Shown: positions 1-11,963 of the stretch, in pieces
Layout of the letters: each line of letters opens with the position of its first letter
Position numbering within the stretch: position 1 is the first letter of the stretch
Assembly: GCA_027365225.1 (NCBI GenBank)
Contig: DAHXNV010000001.1
Coordinates: forward strand, 58,004 to 122,003
From: Gammaproteobacteria bacterium
Lineage (GTDB): Bacteria; Pseudomonadota; Gammaproteobacteria; Steroidobacterales; Steroidobacteraceae
Direction: 5' to 3'
Length of the DNA: 64,000 bases
Program-made: the position numbers and the translations under genes
The notes under the pieces: generated by a model
What the model saw: only the letters and a program-made list of their open reading frames with translations
Told to the model about the DNA's origin: nothing
The model's database searches: none

Positions 1-555
1 CTCGATCCAGCCCCGCACACTCAACGGTCGGGCTGCGGCGCGCCAGGACTCGCCCAGCCGCTCGCGCAACTCGTGCGTGGCGCGGGGCGCGGTCCGCAGC
101 TCCTGCAGCAGCTGGCGCTGCTTCGGGGCCCGCGCCGGCTCGCCCCGCGCGCAGGCTTGCTCGCCGGCGGATGTGATTCGCCAGCATTCCTCGCTGGCCT
201 GAGTGCTGGCCCCGGTGCGCAGCGCCGTGGGCAGCGCGCTCGCCACGACTTCTCCGATGGGGTGATGATAGTAACCTGCCGCCCATTGCAGCAGCTGCAG
301 CAGGTCGGAATCGACGATCGGCCGCTCGTCGAGCACATCAAGGATGCTTTTGAGCTTCTCCTCGGGCACGTCCGAGCGCTCAGCGCAGCCCATGACGACC
401 CCGATCATCCGGTGCGGTCCGAACGGAACGCGCACCCGCATCCCCGCGCCAGCGGCGCGGTGTCCCTGAAGGTCCGTCGTTGCCCGCGCCCGGTAGTCGA
501 ACAGCCGGCGCACGGGCGTGGGGAGGGCCACACGCAGAACAGAGGCGGAGGACAT
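1..555 (-). CDS. priA: Primosomal protein N' (PriA), N-terminal part, runs off the left edge
   Basis: Minus-strand reading from ATG at 555: MSSASVLRVALPTPVRRLFDYRARATTDLQGHRAAGAGMRVRVPFGPHRMIGVVMG..., typical PriA N-terminus. Open to the window edge, so absent from the ORF track. Confidence 0.85.
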   Translation of the reverse strand, partial: MSSASVLRVALPTPVRRLFDYRARATTDLQGHRAAGAGMRVRVPFGPHRMIGVVMGCAERSDVPEEKLKSILDVLDERPIVDSDLLQLLQWAAGYYHHPIGEVVASALPTALRTGASTQASEECWRITSAGEQACARGEPARAPKQRQLLQELRTAPRATHELRERLGESWRAAARPLSVRGWIE

Positions 556-641
556 GGAAGATATTGAAAAACCAGGAATAATCCGCATCGCGCGCGGCGC
601 GTCGCCGTCAACCGACAGGCGATGCGCGCGTTATACGGGGC

Positions 642-1262
642 ATGCCTGAGTCTGTTACGCTCGTCCCGCCTTATAGCATGCCGGCTGCCGCAGGCGGCGA
701 TGTGGATCTTCCGAATTCGAATGCCCAGATCCTAGAACGCACGCTTGGCCTGTTTCTGGCGAGCGTCGAACTCAGGGCATTCCGGATCGCCCGCGCGGCT
801 TTGCGCGACGAGGACGATGCGCTCGATGCGGTGCAGGACGCGATGCTGCACCTGGTGCGCGCCTACGCGCATCGTCCGCCGGAGCAATGGAAGCCGCTGT
901 TCTACCGGATTCTCGAGAACCGCATTCGTGACATGCAGCGGCGGCGCAGCGTGCGCAATCGGGTGATGTCATGGCTGCCTTTCGCGGCCGATGGGGACGA
1001 CACCGCCGATCCCATTGCCGAGGCGGTCAGCCCGCAGATGCCGCCGGAGCGGCGGCTGGAGCTCGATGAGAGCCTGGCCGCGCTGGAGCGGGCACTGGCG
1101 GCGCTACCGCGCCGCCAGCAACAGGTGTTTCTCCTGCGTACGCTGGAGGGTCTCGATGTCGCGCAGACGGCGCACGCCATGGGCTGCTCGCAAGGCAGTG
1201 TCAAAACCCATTACTTCCGGGCGCTGCGCGCGCTGCGGGCCCAGCTCGGAGATCTCGAATGA
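642..1262 (+). CDS. RNA polymerase sigma factor, sigma-70/ECF type
   Basis: Region 2 (DEDDALDAVQDAMLHLVRAY) and region 4 (LEGLDVAQTAHAMGCSQGSVKTHYFRALRALR) recognisable. Confidence 0.88.
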   Translation: MPESVTLVPPYSMPAAAGGDVDLPNSNAQILERTLGLFLASVELRAFRIARAALRDEDDALDAVQDAMLHLVRAYAHRPPEQWKPLFYRILENRIRDMQRRRSVRNRVMSWLPFAADGDDTADPIAEAVSPQMPPERRLELDESLAALERALAALPRRQQQVFLLRTLEGLDVAQTAHAMGCSQGSVKTHYFRALRALRAQLGDLE

Positions 1263-1690
1263 CCGCCCGGAATGACGATCTGGCCGGGTTTGAGCGGCGG
1301 GTGCGGGCTGTCCTGGAGCACGATGCGGCCGGGGCGAGCGGGCGCGTTCGGTCGCGGCTGACTCAAGCGCGTCACGTAGCCCTGGCCGGTGCTCGTGCAC
1401 GGCGCGAGATGCCGTCCGGGCGGCTGCCGCGGCCGCGGGCCTGGCTGCCGGCGACTGTCACCGCGGCGGCGGCGCTGGCGGCTGTTTGGCTGTTGCGGCC
1501 GTACCGGGCCGCGCAACCGCGCGCACCCCGGATCGTGACCGCGCAGAACGTGCAGCTGCTGACGGATCGCGATGGCTTGGCATTGGTCGAGGGTGGGGAC
1601 GGCGAGTTCTACGAGTGGGCCGTGGCGCAGGCACGGAGTACGCCGGTTTCGGCTGCCGGCGAGGCCGGACCGGGCAAGCATGGCGGTTGA
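1259..1690 (+). CDS. DUF3619-like protein with one TM segment, downstream of the sigma factor
   Basis: Overlaps the sigma factor stop; central TM segment; C-terminal NVQLLTDRDGLALVEGGDGEFYEWA resembles DUF3619. Confidence 0.6.
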   Translation: MTARNDDLAGFERRVRAVLEHDAAGASGRVRSRLTQARHVALAGARARREMPSGRLPRPRAWLPATVTAAAALAAVWLLRPYRAAQPRAPRIVTAQNVQLLTDRDGLALVEGGDGEFYEWAVAQARSTPVSAAGEAGPGKHGG

Positions 1691-1997
1691 GCGTTGTCAT
1701 GGGGCGATTGCCGCGATGCTCCTGGCCGGCGCGCTCTTGCCGCTGGCGCGCGCGGCGCCACCGCCGGCGGCGCACCCGGCGCACCCGGCGCACCGGCCGG
1801 TGCCGCTGGCTCTGTTGGAGTTTCTCGGCGCCCGGGCACCTGCGAGCCCTGCACGCAAGTCCGACAGTAGCCGCTGGCTGCAGTATCTGTCACGGCTCAA
1901 TCTGGGCAAGACCGTGCACGCTGCCCAGACCCCGGCACCGGCACGGCGCAAGCCTGCGCGCGGGTCGTCCTCTGTGAAGAAGGAACGCGGCCGATGA
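1680..1997 (+). CDS. Small secreted hypothetical protein
   Basis: ATG at 1680 overlapping the preceding stop; signal-peptide-like N-terminus MAVERCHGAIAAMLLAGALLPLARA; overlaps the next CDS by 4 nt. Confidence 0.5.
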   Translation: MAVERCHGAIAAMLLAGALLPLARAAPPPAAHPAHPAHRPVPLALLEFLGARAPASPARKSDSSRWLQYLSRLNLGKTVHAAQTPAPARRKPARGSSSVKKERGR

Positions 1998-2677
1998 ATA
2001 GGGTGTGGCGCATCGCTCTGCTTGTTCTGCTGCTCGTGTCGGGGCCGGCGTGGGGCGTGGCGGCGCACACGGCGCACGGCGCGGTGTCCTGGTCGGCGCT
2101 CTCGAGCGCTCAGCAGCATTTGCTGGCGCAATTACGGGGCGAGTGGGCGCGGCTGCCGGCGGCGCGGCAGCGCGCGCTCGCGCGCGGCAGCCGGATCTGG
2201 CTGCATATGTCGCGGGCGCAACGGCGGCAGGCGCAGCAGCGTTTTCGCAAATGGCGGCAGTTGACGCCGCAGCGCCGGGAGCTGCTGCGGCGCCGCTGGC
2301 GGCAGTTTCGGGCGCTGCCGGCCTCGCAGCGTGCCGCAATCCGCCGCAGTTTCCAGCAGTTCGAGCGCCTGCCCGCATGGCGCCGGCAGCAGCTGCGCCA
2401 GCACTGGGAGCGCGCGACACCCGCGCAACGCCAGATGATGATCGCAACCATGCGCCGGGAAATGCGCCATCAGCGCATGCTGCAGCAGCGGATGCTCGGG
2501 CCGCACACGATCCCCCGGTTGCGGCCGAATCCGCCCTTTGATTTTGGCCGCAGGCGCTTCGGACCGGGGGGATTCGGACCCCCACACGGCAATTTCGGCG
2601 GCGTTCCGGGCGGGATGCCCCACGGCATGCCCGGAATCGGCATGCCGCACCGATTCATGATGCCGCCGCGTCCCTAG
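1994..2677 (+). CDS. DUF3106 domain-containing secreted protein
   Basis: Signal peptide, then repeated LPxxQRxxLRRxWxxFxxLP units and a Gly/Pro/His/Met-rich tail. Confidence 0.75.
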   Translation: MNRVWRIALLVLLLVSGPAWGVAAHTAHGAVSWSALSSAQQHLLAQLRGEWARLPAARQRALARGSRIWLHMSRAQRRQAQQRFRKWRQLTPQRRELLRRRWRQFRALPASQRAAIRRSFQQFERLPAWRRQQLRQHWERATPAQRQMMIATMRREMRHQRMLQQRMLGPHTIPRLRPNPPFDFGRRRFGPGGFGPPHGNFGGVPGGMPHGMPGIGMPHRFMMPPRP

Positions 2678-2700
2678 GGGGCGGTCCGGCCGAGTGTCGC

Positions 2701-4092
2701 CTAGCCCGCCTTGACCGCCTGAATCAGCTCCGCGGCCGCTTTCTGCGCATCGCCGTAGAGCATGCGGGTATTGTCGAGGTAGAACAGGGCGTTCTCGATG
2801 CCCGAGAAACCCGCGCCTTGACCGCGCTTGATCACGATGACGTTCTTGGCCCGATCGGCGTTCAGGATGGGCATGCCGTAGATGGGGCTCGACTTGTCGG
2901 TTCGGGCCACCGGATTGACCACGTCATTGGCCCCGATGATCAGTGCCACGTCGGTGGTGTCGAACTCGGCATTGATCTCATCCAAGTCCCCGATCAGGTC
3001 GTAGGGCACGCCGGCCTCGGCCAGCAGCACGTTCATGTGCCCGGGCATGCGTCCGGCCACCGGATGGATGGCGAAACGCACCGTCACGCCCCGGTCGATC
3101 AGCAGTTGGCACAGCTCCCAGATCTTGTGCTGCGCCTGCGCCACCGCCATGCCGTAGCCCGGCACGACGATCACCTTCTCGGCGTAGGCGATCATCACGC
3201 CGGCATCGGCGGCGTCAATGGGCTTGAGCGAGCCGGCGATCGTCCCGCCCTGGGCCGCGCTTTCACCGAAATTGGAGAACAACACATTGGCCAGCGAGCG
3301 GTTCATCGCCTTGGCCATCAGCTGGGTGAGGAGCGTGCCGGCCGCCCCGACCACCATGCCGGCGATGATCATCGCGGCATTGCCCAGCACGAAACCCTCG
3401 AAGGCGACCGCGAGGCCGGTGCATGCGTTGTAGAGGGAAATGACCACCGGCATATCCGCCCCGCCGATCGGTATGGTGACCAGAACACCGAAGGCGAGCG
3501 CCAGCGCGAAAAAAGCGATCACCAGCTGCATCGGGGCGTCGCCGCGCAGTGCGATCATCCATGCCCCGACCACGACGGTGGCGAGCAGCACCAGGAAGTT
3601 GACGATCTGTTGGCCGCGATAGCGCAGCGACTTCTTGATCAGGCCCTGTAGCTTGGCGAAGGCGATGAGGCTGCCGCTGAACGATACCGCGCCGATCAGG
3701 GCACCGATCACCGCCAGCACCACGGGCGCCGGCGCGAACGGGTGGCCGCGCACCAGCTCCTGGCAGGCGATGGCGGCGGCCGCCCCGCCGCCCATGCCAT
3801 TGTAGAGAGCCACCATCTGCGGCATCGCGGTCATCGGTACACGCTTGCCGCTCCACCAGGCCGCCAGACCGCCCACGAAAATCGCGGTCAGGATCAGGAT
3901 GTCATTGTGCATTCCCGGCCACAGGAACGTGACCAGGCCGGCAATCAACATGCCCACGCCCGCCCAGATGATTCCGCCGCGCGCCCCTTTGGGCGAACTC
4001 ATGCGCTTGAGGCCGATGATGAACAGCAGCGCGGCGGCGAAATACACCGCCTGAATCAGATCGCCGGTCACCGAGGCCGGTAGTGCGCTCAT
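2701..4092 (-). CDS. pntB: NAD(P) transhydrogenase subunit beta
   Basis: Full-length match to the PntB pattern (GYGMAVAQAQHKIWEL, GANDVVNPVARTDKSSPIYGMPIL). Confidence 0.95.
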   Translation of the reverse strand: MSALPASVTGDLIQAVYFAAALLFIIGLKRMSSPKGARGGIIWAGVGMLIAGLVTFLWPGMHNDILILTAIFVGGLAAWWSGKRVPMTAMPQMVALYNGMGGGAAAAIACQELVRGHPFAPAPVVLAVIGALIGAVSFSGSLIAFAKLQGLIKKSLRYRGQQIVNFLVLLATVVVGAWMIALRGDAPMQLVIAFFALALAFGVLVTIPIGGADMPVVISLYNACTGLAVAFEGFVLGNAAMIIAGMVVGAAGTLLTQLMAKAMNRSLANVLFSNFGESAAQGGTIAGSLKPIDAADAGVMIAYAEKVIVVPGYGMAVAQAQHKIWELCQLLIDRGVTVRFAIHPVAGRMPGHMNVLLAEAGVPYDLIGDLDEINAEFDTTDVALIIGANDVVNPVARTDKSSPIYGMPILNADRAKNVIVIKRGQGAGFSGIENALFYLDNTRMLYGDAQKAAAELIQAVKAG

Positions 4093-4391
4093 GCTCTGCC
4101 GCCTTTGCGCTTGTCCTGACTCGATTTGAACATCTCGAGCATCCGCTCGGTGGAGACGTAGCCGCCGACCACGTTGCCGGAGGCGAGCAGCACGCCGATG
4201 AAGCCTATCGTCCTCTCGAGCGGGGTATGGGCGTTGCCGAGCTCCACCATCGCGCCGACCAGCACGATACCGTGCACGAAATTCGAGCCCGACATCAGTG
4301 GCGTGTGCAGGATCACCGGCACGCGCGCGATGACTTCGTAGCCGGTGAAGGCCGCCAGCATGAAGATGTAAAGTGCGATGATTCCAGTCAT
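4089..4391 (-). CDS. pntAB: NAD(P) transhydrogenase subunit alpha part 2 (membrane domain)
   Basis: ALYIFMLAAFTGYEVIARVPVILHTPLMSGSNFVHGIVLVGAM; 4-nt overlap with pntB. Confidence 0.93.
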   Translation of the reverse strand: MTGIIALYIFMLAAFTGYEVIARVPVILHTPLMSGSNFVHGIVLVGAMVELGNAHTPLERTIGFIGVLLASGNVVGGYVSTERMLEMFKSSQDKRKGGRA

Positions 4392-4415
4392 GATTTCCCC
4401 CCGATTCGAGGCTGC

Positions 4416-5537
4416 TCAGCCTGTGATCGCCTTGCGGGTCGGCTCGTGGCGGATTTCACCGGCATGCGTGAGACACGACTGGGCGAAGACCTCGTCATTC
4501 CAGTCCACCTCGAGGGCTCCCTGCCTGATTGCCGGTGTCAGGAAATTGAACAGATTGCGCGCATACATTTCGCTGGCGTTGTAAGCCAACTGCGCCGGGA
4601 GGTTGACCGGTCCGATCACCTGCACGCCCCGATGGACGACGGTTTCCCCCGGGCGCGTCAGCTCGCAGTTGCCGCCTTGTTCGGCGGCAAGGTCCACGAT
4701 CACTGATCCGGGCCGCATCCGCTCCAGCGCGCCGCGCAGGATGATCTTGGGTGCGGGCCGGCCCGGGACGGCAGCAGTGCTGATCAGCGCATCGGCGGCG
4801 GCGATCCGCGCATCGAGCGCCTCCTGCTGGCTGCGCCGCTCGGCCTCGGTGAGTTCTCGCGCGTATCCGCCCGTGCCTTCGGCGCTGACGCCCGTGTCGA
4901 GGAATTTCGCGCCGAGGGATTTGACTTGTTCGCGTGTGGCGCTGCGGACGTCGTACGCCTCCACCATCGCCCCGAGGCGCCGCGCCGTCGCGATCGCCTG
5001 CAGTCCCGCCACGCCGGCGCCGATGACCAGCACCTGGGCGGGCCGGATCGTTCCGGCGGCGGTGGTCAGCATCGGCAGGAATTTCTGCAGGTGGTCGGCC
5101 GCGATCAGCACCGCCTTGTAACCGGCAACGGCCGCTTGTGAAGAGAGCGCATCCATCGATTGCGCACGCGAGATGCGCGGCACGAGTTCCATCGCGAAGC
5201 TGGTCGCGCCCGCGCGCTGCAGGGCCAGGATCTCCTCGCGCCGGGCGTGGGGCTGCAGGAAGCCGACGAGCACCGCGCCGGCTTTGAGCGAGCCAATCTG
5301 AGCTGCGGCGAGCGGCTGCACGGTGAGCAGCACGTCCGCCTGGGCGAGCACCCCGGCGGCATCGCTCCACTCGACGCCGCGGTAGGCCGAATCGGGAAAG
5401 TTGGCCCGTTCCCCGGCGCCCCGCTCGAGCAGGATCCGGGCGCCTGCCCGGATGAATTTCTCGGCCACTTCCGGTACCAGGCTGACCCGTGTCTCGCGGG
5501 GCGCCGCTTCGCGCAGCGCGCCGATAATGATTGGCAT
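4416..5537 (-). CDS. pntAA: NAD(P) transhydrogenase subunit alpha part 1
   Basis: MPIIIGALREAAPRETRVSLVPEVAEKF...; ORF extends to 5567 but the internal start at 5537 fits the family N-terminus. Confidence 0.93.
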   Translation of the reverse strand: MPIIIGALREAAPRETRVSLVPEVAEKFIRAGARILLERGAGERANFPDSAYRGVEWSDAAGVLAQADVLLTVQPLAAAQIGSLKAGAVLVGFLQPHARREEILALQRAGATSFAMELVPRISRAQSMDALSSQAAVAGYKAVLIAADHLQKFLPMLTTAAGTIRPAQVLVIGAGVAGLQAIATARRLGAMVEAYDVRSATREQVKSLGAKFLDTGVSAEGTGGYARELTEAERRSQQEALDARIAAADALISTAAVPGRPAPKIILRGALERMRPGSVIVDLAAEQGGNCELTRPGETVVHRGVQVIGPVNLPAQLAYNASEMYARNLFNFLTPAIRQGALEVDWNDEVFAQSCLTHAGEIRHEPTRKAITG

Positions 5538-5636
5538 CGATGGCCCTCGCAAAGCGGCAACCGGCACGGTTTACGGGGCGCCGGCCCCTGGAGTGTCTAC
5601 CCTACACGTTGGCACGTTGAACTCAAGTACATTCTT

Positions 5637-5652
5637 GCCTTAATCTTAAGGC
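5637..5652. promoter_or_regulatory. Perfect 7-bp-arm palindrome GCCTTAA-TC-TTAAGGC in the pnt/HNH divergent region
   Basis: Direct reading; lies 5 nt upstream of the 5657 start codon. Confidence 0.35.
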
Positions 5653-5656
5653 CGTC

Positions 5657-6331
5657 ATGATGGGCATCGACCTCGATCGGGCCGATCACGGTGTGATCGA
5701 CGACCCGCACATCATCCCGGCCGGAACGGCACGCGGGCTCTCCCAACTCGTGCTGCGTGCGGACGTATCCGGGATGCCGCTCGAGTGGATCGATTATCGG
5801 GAGGCGGCCCGGCTGTACACTCAGGGGCAGGTGGCGTACACCTGCGGCAGCCGGCTGTATACGCTGTTCGGCGGGATCAACGCGCTGACCGGCCGGCGCA
5901 CCGCGCTCGAGATCAACTCCATCGTCGCCACCGTGGGGCACACCGGCAACCCCGGCAGCACGCGCCACGATTACGTGCCGCCGCTGAACAACCAGACGCT
6001 GTTTCGCCGGGACGCCCACGTTTGCATGTACTGTGGGCTGCGTTTCCCGACCCGGGAGCTCTCGCGCGATCACGTCCGGCCATTCAGCCAGGGAGGCCTC
6101 GACATCTGGACCAACGTGGTGACGGCCTGCCGGCGCTGCAACAACCAGAAGGCCTCGCGCACCCCGGAGCAGGCGCACATGCAGCTGATCGCGGTGCCGT
6201 TCACGCCCACCTATGCCGAGTACGTCTTCCTGAAGGGGCGGCGTGTGCTGGCCGACCAGATGGAGTACCTGCTGGCGCACTTCCCGCGGTCGAGCCCGTT
6301 GCACGACCGTATCCAGCGCTGGCTGAGCTGA
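5657..6331 (+). CDS. HNH endonuclease
   Basis: CMYCGLRFPTRELSRDHVRPFSQGGLDIWTNVVTACRRCNNQKASRTPEQA: HNH core with two CxxC knuckles. Start uncertain. Confidence 0.88.
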   Translation: MMGIDLDRADHGVIDDPHIIPAGTARGLSQLVLRADVSGMPLEWIDYREAARLYTQGQVAYTCGSRLYTLFGGINALTGRRTALEINSIVATVGHTGNPGSTRHDYVPPLNNQTLFRRDAHVCMYCGLRFPTRELSRDHVRPFSQGGLDIWTNVVTACRRCNNQKASRTPEQAHMQLIAVPFTPTYAEYVFLKGRRVLADQMEYLLAHFPRSSPLHDRIQRWLS

Positions 6332-6379
6332 CGCGGGCTCGGCCGCAAGCTGCGCGCGCGGATGGTGGAATAGCCGACG

Positions 6380-7303
6380 TTGGTTTACCTCATCGACGCT
6401 TCGGTCTACGTTTTCCGCGCCTATCACTCGCAATTGCCCGACATGCTCGACATCGAGCAGCGGCCGGTGCACGCCGTATTCGGCTTTGCCCGCTTCCTCG
6501 GCGACCTGCTCGAGCGGACTCGGCCGGAGCTGATTGCGGTGGCCTTCGACCGGCGGCTCGCCTCCTCCTACCGCAACGACATCTATCCGCCCTACAAGGC
6601 CAACCGCGAGCCCGCGCCGCCGGATCTGGCGGCCCAATTCGATTACTGCCGCGAGCTGTGTGCCCGGCTCGGCCTCGCGGTGTTCGTCGATTCGCGCTAC
6701 GAGGCGGACGATCTGATCGGGACGCTCTCGTGCCTGATGCGCCGGCAGGGGATTCCCTCGGCGTTCATCACGCGTGACAAGGATTTCGCCCAGCTGGTGC
6801 GCGTGGGTGATCTGTACTGGGATTTCGGCGCCCGCGGCCAGCTGGGCTATCACGAGGTCGAGCGCCGCTTCGGGGTACGGCCGGAGCGCTTCGCCGATTA
6901 CCTGGCGCTCACCGGAGATGTATCCGACAACATCCCGGGCGTGCCTGGCGTCGGACCGAAGACCGCCTCGGCGCTGATGCGCGCATTCGGCTCGATCGAC
7001 GAGTTGTATGCCGGACTCGGGCGGGTGACGGCGCTCGGCCTGCGCGGCGGCCGCGAGCTGCGGGAGCGGCTGCGCGAGCATCGCGAGATGGTGTATCTGG
7101 CGCGCCGTCTCACCCGCATCGTATGCGACATGCCGCTCGAGGTGACGCCTCGGGATCTGCGGCCGCGCGTGCCGGATCTGGCGGCGCTGGGCATGCTCTA
7201 TGATCGGCTGCGATTCGGCCAGCTGCTGCGCTGTCAGGGCGAGCGTCTGGCTGCCTGGGTTGCCGAGCGGGGCGGCGGGTCTGCGCCGGGCGATGATGCG
7301 TGA
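6380..7303 (+). CDS. 5'-3' exonuclease (PolA N-terminal/Xni type), TTG start
   Basis: LIDASVYVFRAYH, YEADDLIGTL, ITRDKDFAQLV, LTGDVSDNIPGVPGVGPKTASALM. Confidence 0.88.
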   Translation: MVYLIDASVYVFRAYHSQLPDMLDIEQRPVHAVFGFARFLGDLLERTRPELIAVAFDRRLASSYRNDIYPPYKANREPAPPDLAAQFDYCRELCARLGLAVFVDSRYEADDLIGTLSCLMRRQGIPSAFITRDKDFAQLVRVGDLYWDFGARGQLGYHEVERRFGVRPERFADYLALTGDVSDNIPGVPGVGPKTASALMRAFGSIDELYAGLGRVTALGLRGGRELRERLREHREMVYLARRLTRIVCDMPLEVTPRDLRPRVPDLAALGMLYDRLRFGQLLRCQGERLAAWVAERGGGSAPGDDA

Positions 7304-7385
7304 GCCTGGCATGCAGTGGTTCTGCATGATTTCCTGAGCGGTTCAGTTATGCTCGGCGCTCTTTGATCGGTCGATGGGGGCAAGC

Positions 7386-9614
<2,229 letters not shown>

Positions 9615-9698
9615 CGTGCGGATATTTCGGAGGCAGGCCAGACGCACGCCGCTGCACGATTCACCGGCGTGTCGCGGCAGCGTCAGCCGCCCCGAGAA

Positions 9699-9989
9699 TC
9701 AATGCGGCGTCAGCGGCTCGTAACGGCGCTCGCCACTTGCGGGGTCATAAAGGACCTCCATCGGTTGGCCCGTGGCGGGGTCCTCGAACCGCTCTCCGGT
9801 GCGTTCCCAGCGTCCGGCCACCGGTAGTTGCTTGCGGTAGCGCCAGCGCTCGAGGGCGGTGGCAATCGTCGCCAGGGTGCCGAACGCGAGCAGCTGCGCT
9901 CCGCCGTCCGTGCGCCCCAGCAGCAGCAGCGTGCCCCCGGCCAGGGCCGTGAGCACGCCTACGGCGAGGACCGCGGTGCGCAGCATCAT
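9699..9989 (-). CDS. Small membrane protein, hypothetical
   Basis: Two predicted hydrophobic segments; overlaps the YbjQ-like gene by 4 nt. Confidence 0.55.
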   Translation of the reverse strand: MMLRTAVLAVGVLTALAGGTLLLLGRTDGGAQLLAFGTLATIATALERWRYRKQLPVAGRWERTGERFEDPATGQPMEVLYDPASGERRYEPLTPH

Positions 9990-10309
9990 GGGGATTTCTC
10001 AATGTCCACCGCGGTGCCGTAAGCGACGATCTCGGTCATGGTCTGCCCGATCTCGGAGGAGTCGAAGCGCATCATGACGACGGCGTTCGCCTGCATCAGC
10101 GTCGCATTCTTCACCATGCGGTCGACGGCATGCCGACGCGCGTCCTCGAGCAGCTGCGTGTACTCGGAGATCTCGCCGCCGGCGAGCGAGCGCAGCCCCG
10201 CCATGATGTTGCCGGCTAGGCCGCGGCTGCGAACCACGACGCCGAACACCTGGCCTTTGACGGCGGTGACGCGATAGCCCGGGACATTCTCGGTTGTGAC
10301 GATCAGCAT
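9986..10309 (-). CDS. YbjQ/UPF0145 family protein
   Basis: MLIVTTENVPGYRVTAVKGQVFGVVVRSRGLAGNIMAGLRSLAGGEISEYTQLLEDAR... matches the YbjQ pattern; internal start chosen. Confidence 0.88.
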   Translation of the reverse strand: MLIVTTENVPGYRVTAVKGQVFGVVVRSRGLAGNIMAGLRSLAGGEISEYTQLLEDARRHAVDRMVKNATLMQANAVVMMRFDSSEIGQTMTEIVAYGTAVDIEKSP

Positions 10310-10521
10310 CGGCGGCGACTCCTGTGCGGGTGTGCGCGGCGCCCGACGGGGCGCACCGTGGGGGCCTCGAGAGAATCGTAACACCGGGCATCGCGGGGCG
10401 TGCGCCGCGCACCAAGAGCGCAAATCTGCACGTTTTCGCCACCTATACCCCTGGCAGGGCCGTACCGGAAGCGCCTACTCTGTTCCGGTCCCTCAGGGAT
10501 CAATCCGCGGGAGCGGCGCGC

Positions 10522-10881
10522 ATGGGCGAAAATATCCGGGTGACTTTCCAATCCGAGCACGACTGGGAGCGAGCCCGCGTGCAATGGGTCGAGGATCTGC
10601 TGGCGGTCGGCGCCTTGTTCGGCGACGACGAGTCGCTGCTGCGCGCCAAGGCGAACCGCGTGCATCAGTTGCTGCGGCGCATCGTCGAGGATGTCCCGGC
10701 GGTGCGCATCACCGCCAGATTGCCCGACGGCGTGCCGCCGGAACAGATCCCGTTGCTCAGCGCCGCGATCCGCGAGGCGGCGCTGAAGGCAATCGAGGCG
10801 AGCATGAATCATTCGGTACGCCTGGTCATGGCGGCCATCTTCGATCTGTGCACCTCCAAGTTGCGCCGTGAGCCGTCCTAG
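10522..10881 (+). CDS. Conserved hypothetical protein
   Basis: ATG at 10522 after GGGAGCGGCGCGC; coherent protein MGENIRVTFQSEHDWERARVQWVEDLLAVG... Confidence 0.55.
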   Translation: MGENIRVTFQSEHDWERARVQWVEDLLAVGALFGDDESLLRAKANRVHQLLRRIVEDVPAVRITARLPDGVPPEQIPLLSAAIREAALKAIEASMNHSVRLVMAAIFDLCTSKLRREPS

Positions 10882-10889
10882 CGTGCGGC

Positions 10890-11963
10890 TCAGGCCGAGC
10901 TGTCGCGCGGCACCGCCGCCGGCAGCAAGCCGAGGTCGACCTCCGTCCAGCCTTGGCTGTGCCGGGCAAGGAGATTGGCGAGCAGCGCCGCGTGCTCCGG
11001 ACGGGCGTTGAGCGCCGGGACGTAATCGAATCGTTCGCCGCCGGCGCGCATGAACGCCGCGCGGTTCTCGACATCGATCTCCTCGAGAGTCTCGAGGCAG
11101 TCGACCGCGAAACCCGGACAGATGACCGTGACATCTTTGATGCCGCGGCGCGGCATGGCGGCGAGCGTCTCCATGGTATAGGGGCGCAGCCACTCGGCCC
11201 GGCCAAAGCGCGACTGGAACGTGACGGTCCACTCACCTTCGGTGAGCAGCAGCTCTTCGGCGAGCAGGCGCGCGGTTTTCTGACACTTGCAGAAGTATGG
11301 ATCGCCCTGATGGAAGTAGCGCTCGGGAATGCCATGGAACGAAATCAGCAGGTGAGCCGTCCGGCCATGCGCGCGCCAGTGCTGCACGACACTCTCGCGC
11401 AGCGCATCGATGTATTCGGGCTGATCGTGGTATTCGGCGATGAAGCGCAGCTCGGGCAGCCAGCGCCAGCGGGCGAGTTCCGCGTTGACCTGATCATAAA
11501 CCGCGGCCGTCGTGGCACCGCAGTACTGCGGGAACAGCGGCAGCACCACGATCCGATGGGCGCCCGCCGCGCGCAGCCGTTGCAGGGACTGGGACACGGT
11601 CGGAGTGCCGTACAGCATCCCGAACTCGACCGAGAACGGCGCCATCATCCGCTGCGCGAGGACGCTGCTCAGCGCGGCGCGCAGCTGCTGCGACTGCTCG
11701 CGCAACGGGGAGCCTTGCGCCGACCAGATTTTGCGGTACTTGGGCGCCACCCGCCCGGGGCGCAACGGCAGGATGAATCCGTAAAGGATCGGCAACCACA
11801 ACGTCCGGGGCAGCTCCACCACGCGCGGGTCGCGCAGCATCCGCGCCAGAAAGCGCCGCACGTCGCGCGGCGTGGGAGACTCGGGTGTGCCGAAGTTCAC
11901 CGCGAGGATGCCGATGCGCTCGGCCATGTCGCGGTGGAAATCCAGGGACCCTTGATAGCGCAT
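10890..11963 (-). CDS. hemH: Ferrochelatase
   Basis: AVNFGTPESPTPRDVRRFLARML, LISFHGIPERYFHQGDPYFCKCQKTA, CPGFAVDCLETLEEI. Confidence 0.93.
   Translation of the reverse strand: MRYQGSLDFHRDMAERIGILAVNFGTPESPTPRDVRRFLARMLRDPRVVELPRTLWLPILYGFILPLRPGRVAPKYRKIWSAQGSPLREQSQQLRAALSSVLAQRMMAPFSVEFGMLYGTPTVSQSLQRLRAAGAHRIVVLPLFPQYCGATTAAVYDQVNAELARWRWLPELRFIAEYHDQPEYIDALRESVVQHWRAHGRTAHLLISFHGIPERYFHQGDPYFCKCQKTARLLAEELLLTEGEWTVTFQSRFGRAEWLRPYTMETLAAMPRRGIKDVTVICPGFAVDCLETLEEIDVENRAAFMRAGGERFDYVPALNARPEHAALLANLLARHSQGWTEVDLGLLPAAVPRDSSA

Noticed and set aside
1777-1797. Short tandem repeat GCGCACCCG, about three copies
   Set aside because: In-frame AHPAHPAHRP low-complexity stretch in a small secreted protein; too short to be notable.
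5597-7327. 576-aa minus-strand ORF
   Set aside because: Antisense to the HNH and exonuclease genes, which have clear domains.
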